Assembly: GCA_009746045.1 (NCBI GenBank)
Contig: RPFO01000038.1
Location: 814,107-877,645 of the forward strand
DNA from: Mesostigma viride
Taxonomy: Eukaryota; Streptophyta; Mesostigmatophyceae; Mesostigmatales; Mesostigmataceae
DNA length: 63,539 nt
Direction: 5' to 3'
Position numbers and translations under genes: made by a program. Position 1 is the stretch's first letter. Every line of letters starts with the position of its first letter. Below the pieces are notes generated by a model. The model saw nothing but the letters and a program-made list of their open reading frames with translations. It was not told the DNA's origin and searched no databases. Of the stretch, positions 54,726 to 63,539 are shown in pieces.

Positions 54726-55420
54726 TCATCGCTTGCCAGGTCGATATGAAGGAATGTTGTCCCAGCTGGCGCCTTCCTTCAGGAGAGTAACATGTTCTCT
54801 AGCGAACTTCAGAGGGAAACGAAACTTTTGCTCGCACTCATTACTCCAACCGAGGTCGTGCCCTTCATCAAACCATCTGAACACCACCTTCTCCCTCTCT
54901 TTGCCCAGGAGGGTGCCAAAGAGCGGAAAATCTTCCTTCTTGGGGTACTTGTGCTCCCAGTTTATGCACACCTCGTCTACCCATTTCGAACTCCAACCTC
55001 CGCGACTCAGTTTCGCGCCATCCATAAAGCGCATCCGGACGTCCGGCCGAACGTCCCTGATTCGGTTTTCGGCCGTCGCATCTCTGCCCTGACCACCACC
55101 CTTCTGCGGCTGTGCAGGTTCGTCGGCACCCTCCGTCTCCTGCCCCGCCCCTCGCCTGCCCCCTCCCCGACGTTTTGCCTTCTGCCCCTGCGCAGCCGCC
55201 GCCTCTGCCATCAACTCTTCGTACGTTTTTTCTGGCTGACCGCACGGTAAGGCTGGTGCGTGAGTTGGTGCGTTGGGTGGGAGCTCGTCCCCTCCCGCCC
55301 CCGGTTGTGCAACTGGTTCGCCGACCGCGGCCTGGCCAACAACACGGCCGGCCTCTCTGGACACAGTCCCAGACGCGGATCCACGGGGAAACCGAACTGG
55401 AGTTTCTTCTTCGCCTTTCC
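54726..55420 (-). CDS. Likely last exon of the large unrecognised gene
   Basis: An open frame on the minus strand ends at 54726. The best model joins it to the exon above through a 143-bp intron (55563-55421, GTAAAT to GTGCAG), phase 1 on both sides. Alternatively it is a separate gene starting at an ATG at 55448. The N-terminal half is Gly/Glu/Lys/Ala-rich and probably disordered. The C-terminal half looks folded: MDGAKLSRGGWSSKWVDEV, NWEHKYPKKEDFPLFGTLLG, VVFRWFDEGHDLGWSNE. No family recognised. No TGTAA signal was confirmed downstream. Confidence 0.5.
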
Positions 55421-55563
55421 CTGCACGTAAGCACATGCCAATTAACATGAATACGGAAGGGTCGTGTGAGAAATCAATGAAGCCATGGACTGATGCAAAA
55501 AAACTTATGTAGAAATATATATTAAGGTACTTATTAAACTCGTTTATTGAAAATGAAATTTAC
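55421..55563 (-). other. Possible intron between the last two exons of the large gene
   Basis: GTAAAT to GTGCAG, phase 1, without the GCCGGC core found in other introns of the gene. If it is not spliced, the frame above ends at a TAA at 55544-55546. Confidence 0.4.
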
Positions 55564-56576
55564 CGGCCGAATGTACCGTTGGAGCGTGGAAGGGCATCCT
55601 TGGTCGATCGAAGGGCTCCATCAATGCGGTATAGTGTCCGGCCGATGTCCCTGGCGGCGCCTCAACATCGACCACCTCAGTCGGGCGCATCAATCCGGCA
55701 AACGCCGGCCCTCCACCTGAGACTTTCGGCGGACCCTCCACGTTACGAGCCTCCAATACCCTCTTCTGCAGTGGGGTGCTCGCAACAAAATCCGTGTCAG
55801 CCGACGGCTCCGGATCGTCATCCTCATTCAGCAGTATCGTGTTCGGGCATTGCTCCATCCCCGTCGAGCGGGGGGGCAAAGTCATCACAACCGTCCTTCC
55901 TGACGACGGTACGGGATCGTCACCCAGACCCAAAGAAACCGAGGCGAGGGCGGGGGTCCCCTCAACCGGGGGTCCCCATGAATCCTGACGAGGCCTCATT
56001 CCCATCTGTCGGACACGACCGCCTCCCGTAAATCGGGAACGCCCGCCGGCGCTACCAGTAACAGGCCGCGAGCCTGCTTCCTGCTGGCGATCCCCATCCT
56101 CATCACAGATACGCCCGCCGGCGTTTCCAGTAACAGGCCGCGAGCCTCCTTCCTGCTGGCGATCCCCCTCCTCATCACAGATACGCCCGCCGGCGTTTCC
56201 AGTAACAGGCCGCGAGCCTCCCTCCCGCTGGCGATCCCCCTCCTCATCACAGATACGCCCGCCGGCGTTTCCAACGACAGGCCTCGAGTCTCCTTCACCA
56301 GCACGCTGGCGCTTACCTCCCCCCCTTTTGTCTTCATCCCCCCCCATTGTCTCCTCCCGCGAGCCTCCATCATCCCGACTGCGCTTTTTCCCTCCCCTTC
56401 CATCTCCTCCCCCGTCCCTCTCCCCCTCCCCCCTCCTCCCTCCTCCCCATCCCCATCCCCTTTCTCCCCCTCCGCCTGCCCCCCACCCACCCCGGGCGGG
56501 TGCCCCTCAGCAATATCCTCCTCCCCCTCTTCCTCCTCCCCCTCTTCCTCCTCGTAAACCTCTTCCTTCTCCGAGC

Positions 56577-56632
<56 letters not shown>

Positions 56633-59600
56633 GAATGATGATCCCCGTCGTCTTCGTCGTCCACGACCACGGCAAAGTCCATGTCGACGTCTTGCCACCC
56701 ATCTTCAAGAAGCCGATATTTGATAAGTCGGACCAGGCGCTTCCACCGGCGGATATGGGCGGGTAACCCGAACACCAGCAGAACTCTGGAGGGTCCCTTC
56801 AACAGGGCCTTGGTGATCTGGTCAACCACATCCCACGCGGCATACCTCAAACGGGAGGAGGGTAAGGGTATCTGGCTGTCGACCGGAATACAGTCTTGAT
56901 CCCACTCGCGCAGGTTCCTCCACTTCTCGTTGCTGTCAGCTGTCAGGTCCAGCACAGCAAACGCCTGGTCCTTCAGCTTCCCAGGAAGGTCTTCAGACCC
57001 CGTGTACAACTCGTCCACCACCTTCGTCACCACCAGATCCTTTCTTTTTTCGTTTTCCTTCCATGTCATTGTCCTGTATGCGATCCAGTCGGGTCCCATC
57101 TTCACCCCGTCCCAATAGGTGAAGGCTTCCAGCCTGTCCCACCACCCCCTCTTGGCCTTGGCAGTCCCCTCCTCCTTAGCCGCCGCCTGCACCTCCTCCT
57201 CCGCCGCCGCCTCCTGCTGTGGCACACCCAGCAGATGTTTGGTCTTCACCCCCAAATCGTCATACAAATGACGGGGGTGGGAAGCGAGCAGCCCTCTCGG
57301 GAACTTCCAGTCCTTCTGGTCGACCACTTTCCTTTTAGCCGGCGGAAGGTCCCTCAGCGTGAGAATGATCGCCCTCGTGGCCGTGACGATCACCCGCCAA
57401 AAGTCTCTGGTCAGGCGGCAGTCGGCGATGAACTTGTCGAGGTCCGTGGCGACGGTGCCCTTCAGCTTCACGCCAAACACGTGCTCCCTCACCAATACGG
57501 GGTCGAAAGTCCCGTTTAGTTGTTTGCAAGCGGCCATCAGCTCGGGGTTCTCCAGGAACTTGATGTGGGCGAATTGCTTTGCCGCCTCTATCAAATTCTT
57601 GGCGACTTCCATTATTTTTATCAGGTTGCTGGGAGGGGCCTCACAGGACATGATCGGCGCTTGGATCAGGCTGTCGAAGTACTGGAAACTCGCAAGTTCC
57701 CGATGCGCGGTGAAAATGGACAGTTCGTGCGCCTTGTCTTTAGGGCGCGTGTCAAGGAAGTCTTGCCGAGCCGCGATATCCTGTGCGATCGCCGGCTTGC
57801 CGTCGACAGCGGGCTTCAAAGGGTCCTCACACCAGAACAGCCAGCGCTGCATGAAGTTCTTCTGGTCCGGCCCCCACTTGTCCGTCTCTTCAGCCCCTCC
57901 TGCCTTGTCGCCTGCGCCGTCCCCTTCGGCCTTGGCTTGCTCTCCTTTCTGCCAAAAGGGCTTCACAATCGCCCAGATCTTGCCGTACAGAGGAGTTGGG
58001 AGAGACACGCCCTTCCCTCTCTTGACGGGTCCATATGCCTGGTAGGCCCGGTGCACATCCCCCAGCGCTGAGCCCCACGTTGCCTTGGCTTGGGCTGTGT
58101 CCTCGGCGTTCATGGCGTTCCCGAGCTGCCTGACAACTTCGATCATCTTGCCGACTTGTTCGGTAACCTGCATCCCCGTAGGGCAACAACGCGCAGAGAC
58201 ACATCGACAGTCCTCCCAAATAAGCACAACTCAACTGAGAACAAGAATACGACTGACAGAAACGCCGGCGGTCGCATCTTGACCAAAATATGGCATGCTA
58301 AGGTGGAACATGAAAACCCCTTATAGAAACGCCGGCGGTCGCATCTTGACCGAACTAATGGCATACTGAAATTAACACAAGAAAACCACTTATAGAAACG
58401 CCGGCGGTCGCAACCTGGCTTACCTTCTGTTCACGGATCTGCCACCAGGTCGGCAGGATGGTCTCACCCTTGAGCATCTGCACGTCCACCCCCCCGAAAT
58501 TCGTCCAATCAGTTGCCCACTCCTCCAGCTTCGCCGCGGCCACGGTCTTCGTGACCTCCTGCTCCTTCCCTCCCCGCGCAACGACCCTGAGCTTTTCCGC
58601 CTTCATGAAACCATTCAGCATTGCCTGGTACCACACAGATCTTTGGTCCACCGTCATATTGTCGGTGACCAGTTCGAATTTCACCGATTTGATGAGTGTG
58701 GTAAAGTGGTTCCCGTCCAGCACGAGAAAGCCGCAAATGGCTGGCGGCAACGGTGTCTTCTTCTCGAGTGGAGCCATCTCCCAGGCGGACTTGCACAAAC
58801 TGTCCAAAAGCGCGGCCTTTCTCACGTCCACGGGCTTAAGTGAGTCCAGAATATCGGCCGGTCCTGTCAGAACCGCGGTGGAAGCAGCTTCGGCCATTCC
58901 CTTGGCCGAGCTCGTTCGCAGGTAGATATCAATCTCTTTGTCAGTCATTGCGCGAGCGTAGCCAGCCTTCATTGTCCGTGCCCCCCCATCTCCCCGAAGA
59001 GTTGCGCGAGCTGACGCTGGGTGCCTTCCTTTTTCATCCAGTCATGAAAACTGTTGGGGCACCGGTCAGCCAAAAACTGGAACGAGTACCGCCACACAGG
59101 AATCACCAGCTTGTCGTGGCCGTAGTCGGACTCCGAGTTTGCAAAAATGGTGGCGTTCTGCTCGGCTCTAGACAGATGCAAGTCTCGTGCGAGGAGCTTC
59201 TGAGGCCCCACGAACAGGTTCCTTGTCCACACCCGATTTCGATGCACCAAGGCTTTGGACATCTCATCGAGGTCCCGAGGCTGAACGGCAAGCTGCTTCC
59301 GCAACCGTTTGCCCTTCGCGATCTCATCGTTCACATCCAGGATGTCATCATCATCCTGCGACACCGGGGACTTCTCCCATTTCTCAAGCAGAGACACGGG
59401 AGCATCCGCAACCTCCACCTCCTTTCCTTTCCCCTTTCCCTTCAGCGCCTTCCCCTTGTAGGTCGCAAGTGCTTCGGAGAGTCCCTTCTGGTGTTCGTCG
59501 ACGGCAGCAGTCCACGTACTATCTATTTTCATGTTCTCGCGGCGCGCGTGCTGGTCGAGGCTGATTGAGTACAGGATGGCCGCGTGGGTCGCCCTCTCGG

Positions 59601-62600
59601 CCTGCACGTACTGCGTTGATGCGAAAAAATCAGGAAAGCATAACCAAAAGGAATAAAGTAAATGCCGATTGAGAAACGCCGGCCGTCGCAACCTACATGA
59701 AACCTGAACCTCAACATCAAAGCCCCCCTCACGACAGAGGTATACTTACCTCGTTCCCCTTAACAATGATATGAAAAAATCAGGAAAGCATAACCGAAAG
59801 GAATAAAGTAAATGTCACACTTGAGAAACGCCGGCCGTCGCAACCTAGATGAAACCTAAACCTCAAGATCAGAGCCCCCCTCACAACAGAGGTACACTTG
59901 GCTCATTTCCCTCAACGATGCGAAATCAGGAAAGGAAGTAAGTGTTAGTCAAAAGGAAGTAAGTGTCACACTTGAGAAACGCCGGCCGTCGCAACCTACA
60001 TGAAACCTGGACCTCAAGAACAAAGCCCCCCTCACAACAGAGGTAGACTTACCTCATTCCCCTCAACCGCTGCTGCTTCAGCCGCTTTCTTCGACCCCTT
60101 CGCGATCTTCGGAGACTTGTCCCGGCGGGCATCGTGTTCCTTCAACATCTTGATCAGAGTCTTGGCGTCCGCCATCGTCACCGTCTTCAGTTTACACTTC
60201 CTCTCCTTCCCTTTGCCCTCGAACAGGTTCTCCTCCATCCACTTTATCAAGGCCTTGGCGCTCGGGATCTCCTCAGGCTGTGTGGCGCCATCGGGCGCGC
60301 ACGCATTCTTCACGATCAACTCAGCGACTTGATGGAGAGTCATCATCTGGTTCCGTACCTCAGGTGGGGCTGTTTCCGTTCTCACCTCGGCCACAACCCA
60401 CTTTGCCAACTTCTTCAGTTGATAAGCATCCGCTTGCTCCTTAAAGCGTGTCATTTTCGCAGTATCGCCGTCGCTTCCACCCGCGCCCTCTGACACAGGC
60501 TCACCGACAGCGATAGCCCCCTCTCCCTGGAGATTTGCCCCACCCTGACGACCGGCTTCCTGCAAGAACATTATCAACGGAAGATTTTTAATGTAAGAAA
60601 AGTGTAGAGAAACGCCGGCCGTCGTAACTCTGTCAATTGAGGACGAACCTAAACTTTCAATTTGTAAGTCAACGGTAACTTACCCTTCCCCCCTCTGCAG
60701 TGGAACCACCGTAAGATCCACTTCCCCTCCTGTCACCGCCCTCTTGCTGCTCGAACGGACTTCCCTGTAAAAATAGCAAACGCGATTGTCCATTCACAAG
60801 AAAAAAATTACTACAAAAATAAACAAGGATATACGCACGCAAACCTTTTCAATACAAGTAAACCGGAGAGGAATCTGACGCACTCATGTACCTGGGTGCT
60901 TCCCGCCATTGAGCGGGCTTCTCTTGCACCAACATCCTCTTGCCGGCCCTGCGAACATTTCAACGGAAAGTAAAAATCCGCTTAGTTGTCGGAAATGACA
61001 TGTCTGGCGAATATTGCAAAAAAATGCGTATTGTATTTCACGACATCAATTTAATGGGCGGAGACTTACGAAGATCGGCCCGCCACCTTCCAAATTGCCC
61101 AGCGTCATATCGAAAACATCGAGGACTTCCCCTCCATCGACCCCCTTCCCCCTTCCCCTCTGCCGCGGCGGGGGCATATCGCCCGTCGCGACCGGCTTGG
61201 AAGTCGCGGGGGGATCCCTTGCGGTTGAGGGCACTGCGGCCGACTCGTGCACACTCTCCCCCCTCTTTTGGGCTACTGCGGCAGGCGCGGCATGGGAGGG
61301 CGCGGCGGCTACTGTCTCTGGCGCATTCTGAGCCAACCGACGCAACCTTAGCTCCTGCTGGAGCAGGGTTTCGAAACGAGGCATGAATGTGCGCTTGGAG
61401 GTATAAGGCACCTTGGCGACTTCAGGTTTGTCATTAAGGATGTCTTGGTACAGCGCGAATTGCTGTTCACGAGTGCCATTCGCGAGTCGCTCAAACCGCT
61501 CAATCTGAATCCGCTTAACCGGATCGTCCACCATCTCAAGACCACCGTGGTACTCATCCTTCCCAGTGACCGCGGCAAAGCTGACACCAGATTCCACCAT
61601 TGGGGGCGGCGTGCCCTCCCTTGCACGCTTGTGAGGAGGCTGTTGTGGGGAGGCGCCTTGGGCCTGAACTGGTTGCCCTTCTGACCCTTCCCCCCTAGGG
61701 GGAGAGTCGCCGACCACCTGCGATGTAGGGCCGCCCTTTTCCATCTGCAACACAAAACAAAAAAATTGGAAAAAACATACGAGTCAGCAGGAAGATGCGC
61801 CCCACGTCGCAACTCAATACAAAAAATGCATCATTATGTCAAGGTACAAACAACGTTATAATTCAGAATGAACAGAGATTCATAACAAGAGAACGACGCA
61901 CTAAAAGATGCGACCGCCGTCGCAACTTTCGTCAATTCACTCTCTATACAAACAACTCTATGTCCCTCATAAAGAATCAATTGGCAAGGAAATGCAAAAA
62001 AATTCCGTTACCACCTCCGTCGACCCATAAGTGGTTCGCGAATGGGAAATCGCTGCTGATTTTCGGTCGAGCCCTTCACGGTATTTTCGAAATCTCGAGG
62101 CAAGGTTGCGCGGAAGAGGGCCCCCCTCAATCATGCGTGCGATCGGACTGGCCATGGAAACGGATACCTGGTTCCTGGACTGCCTTGCACGGTCAACCAT
62201 CTTGAAACTTCCCCGGAGAAGGAAATCAGACGTCAGACGGTTGAATATGCGAACGTCAAGATTTGACCAACCCATCATCCATTCCACCACCTTCTCCGCG
62301 GCATCATGGAAGACCTGCCTCTCATCCGCCACTCCTCGAGACCCAAACACACAATCGGCCGTGTTATCGTCGTGCCTCTTAAGGCGAATGTTCACGTCCT
62401 CTTTGTCATCATCCATTTCCGACAGCCGAATTACAGCCCTTTTGGCTCCGTCCACTCCATCCTCAAGAAGGACGTCCATCTGCGCCCCTCCCACACAATT
62501 GTTGTCAACGTATTGTTGCAAATGACGGGAAATCATGTCCTTTCCAAAAGCTACGATGTGTTCCCCACACAGACCCATGTCGGTAATTGACAGCTTTTTA

Positions 62601-63539
62601 CATTTCCTATCCCGGCACTTCTTTTCGGGATCCTTCTCAAAAATCCGGAAAACAGCGTCCTGATATGGACGTCCCCTTATGTCGACCGTCAGACTGGACA
62701 TCTGCGAAACCAGAACATACCGGCCGCGAGTAGTTTATATTATTAAAAAAAACTGGCATTTATTAAGTCATCTTCATCTATTTATGCGAGCTAAAATTTG
62801 AAGAAAATGCAACAAAGAAACGCCCTGGGGCGCAACTTCCTCAACAACCACTTTCTACGTACAAACGAATGGCAATCACATCGACTACGATTGTCACTAC
62901 ATACGAATGTCCAGACAATATAATGTGTATGTAGAGGGGGGGCATTCAAGACCAGAGAAACGCCGGCGGGCGCAACTCATATCAATATAGACTGTCCCGC
63001 GACTCGTTCCACTCTCTGCAGGTTTTGCAACAACCGATCGAGCGAACTCTCGGAACCTCTTTCGCCGCCATTTCATCGACACGAGCGAACATCTCTTCTT
63101 TGGCGGCCACCAACTTTGCCTCCTTGTTGCCGGTGTCAGGATAGATTTCGGACCTCCTCGTCTTCATCGGGGCCACTCTCTCCAAATACTCTGCACACAG
63201 AGAATCCTGCTCCTCCTCCACAATCGCCTTCACGCCGGATACAATCGCTTTGGCTTTTGTTTCCACGCGAAAATCGAACTCTCGTTGAGTTATCAGCGGA
63301 ATGTCGGCGAGTGCAAAACACATACGCCGATAAAGTTCGCTTACATCCGTGTCACGCGAGTCGGCAAAAGGTGTCGTCATCAAAAAGCATCTCAAGCTAC
63401 TCCAACCATTTTCTTGGGCGCCGGCAACGTAGCCTCCCTTTGCCAAGTCCGCACCTGTCGCGGAGTCTTTGACTATCCAATCTTCAAGGAAGTACTCGTC
63501 TCCCCTGGTGAAATCAAAATTTACACCCACGACCTCTCC
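55564..63539 (-). CDS. Very large unrecognised multi-exon gene, incomplete at the right edge
   Basis: Exons in sense order: 63539-~62990 (open at the edge, donor unresolved), 62701-62015, 61744-61070, 60948-60892, 60764-60684, 60559-60053, 59610-58424, 58167-56317, 56005-55564. Each internal junction from 62015 to 56005 is GT-AG and in phase 0, even for exons of 57 and 81 bp, which strongly supports one gene of over 2,000 aa. Exon 2 has a possible zinc cluster CRDRKCKKLSITDMGLCGEH. Exon 8 has conserved-looking stretches (GKIWAIVKPFWQK, FMQRWLFWCEDPLKP, WDRLEAFTYWDGVKMGPDW, RVLLVFGLPAHIRRWKRLV) and an Asp run followed by a Glu/Lys/Gly-rich tail. Exon 7 changes frame in a run of seven G near 58981; one more G would restore both frame and phase. 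No domain or function recognised. Confidence 0.6.
56006..56316 (-). other. Intron-like tandem array of 72-bp units with inverted core
   Basis: Donor GAG|GTAAGC (56316) and acceptor GACAG|ATG (56006), phase 0 like the other introns. Inside are four 72-bp units with GGAAACGCCGGCGGGCGTAT in sense, the reverse orientation of the core in the other introns of the gene. Because 72 is a multiple of three, two frames read through it without a stop (24-residue repeats such as LLETPAGVSVMRRGIAS). Exonic translation is therefore the alternative. Confidence 0.6.
58168..58423 (-). other. Intron with three ~69-bp units containing the GCCGGC core
   Basis: GTAAGC to GATGCAG, phase 0. The core gaaacgccggcggtcgca (plus strand) occurs at about 58258, 58326 and 58395, spaced about 69 bp, within units that also share taagtggttttc-tgt and agtatgccat words in sense. 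The first core begins about 10 bases after the donor. Confidence 0.75.
59611..60052 (-). other. Intron with three ~150-bp units containing the GCCGGC core
   Basis: GTAAGT to AACGCAG, phase 0. Plus-strand order in each unit: cttgagaaacgccggccgtc, gcaacctacatgaaacct, agcccccctcac-acagaggta, then cttacctc-ttcc. Cores lie at about 59671, 59824 and 59978. Each unit repeats a donor-like segment (sense GAGGTAAGT-like), so the intron has grown by tandem duplication of its own 5' part. Confidence 0.8.
60560..60683 (-). other. Intron with one GCCGGC core
   Basis: GTAAGT to TTGCAG, 124 bp, phase 0. A single core copy is at about 60608-60627 (plus strand gaaacgccggccgtcgtaac). Confidence 0.75.
60765..60891 (-). 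other. Intron without a clear core
   Basis: GTACAT to TTACAG, 127 bp, phase 0, between the 57-bp and 81-bp exons. Confidence 0.65.
60949..61069 (-). other. Intron without a clear core
   Basis: GTAAGT to TCGCAG, 121 bp, phase 0. Confidence 0.7.
61745..62014 (-). other. Intron with two diverged core copies
   Basis: GTGGTA to TTGCAG, phase 0 (a GTAACG donor three bases later is also possible). Diverged cores occur near 61793-61815 (gatgcgcccca-cgtcgcaactc) and 61906-61928 (gatgcgaccgccgtcgcaac). Confidence 0.65.
62702..62990 (-). other. Intron-like region with two core copies, donor unresolved
   Basis: Ends TTTCGCAG before the exon at 62701. Cores lie at about 62955-62976 (gaaacgccggcgggcgcaac) and 62816-62837 (gaaacgccctggggcgcaac). 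Upstream, the frame closes at 62982 without a phase-0 GT. The donor may therefore be non-canonical or altered, or the upstream frame may be the end of a separate gene. Confidence 0.45.

Noticed and set aside
57359-58071. Plus-strand frames of 183-228 codons
   Set aside because: They are antisense to the 58167-56317 exon of the large gene, which has splice-consistent boundaries.

Overview
The window is nuclear DNA of a photosynthetic eukaryote, most likely a green alga. The evidence is spliceosomal GT-AG introns, a light-harvesting protein of the LHCSR/LHCX type with a transit-peptide-like leader, TGTAA motifs downstream of that gene, a Chlamys-type Penelope-like retroelement (a group known from green algae), and very G/C-rich exons between repeat-rich introns. 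Nothing bacterial (operons, ribosome binding sites, CRISPR) was seen. The assignment to green algae is an inference.

Layout. 0.5-5.9 kb: copies of a non-autonomous LINE-like family that encodes only an ORF1-type RNA-binding protein (half-LINE). 6.2-9.6 kb: tandem and degenerate repeats. 9.9-17.2 kb: a young Penelope-like element made of a 4,552-bp full unit preceded by a 5'-truncated identical copy, with a 12-bp target-site duplication. 18.0-18.9 kb: a two-exon light-harvesting gene on the minus strand. 19.8-30.0 kb: a seven-exon plus-strand gene for an ArnT/PMT_2-like membrane glycosyltransferase, reconstructed to 1,456 aa. 30.7-34.8 kb: one half-LINE nested inside another, each with its own target duplication. 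35.2-35.5 kb: a 283-bp stub of the Penelope element with a 13-bp duplication. 36.3-38.1 kb: a 65-bp minisatellite and a 1.2-kb pure G/A tract. 40.6-52.8 kb: the FRA10AC1 orthologue, nine exons of 40-238 bp separated by introns loaded with minisatellites. 54.7-63.5 kb: one very large unrecognised minus-strand gene, incomplete at the window edge.

The least explained structure is the last gene. Its introns are nearly all in phase 0, and six of them carry one to four copies of a short core (consensus GTTGCGACSGCCGGCGTTTC), usually as an intron-internal tandem array, once in the opposite orientation. This looks like an introner-type or intron-amplifying repeat. The second theme is retroelement biology. 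The permuted Penelope element has an N-terminal GIY-YIG domain and an intact tandem structure. The half-LINE family shares a 3' hairpin plus short-tandem tail with an otherwise different repeat, which suggests several passengers use one reverse transcriptase.

Exon boundaries were worked out by hand from splice motifs, reading frame and family similarity. No alignment or database search was run.
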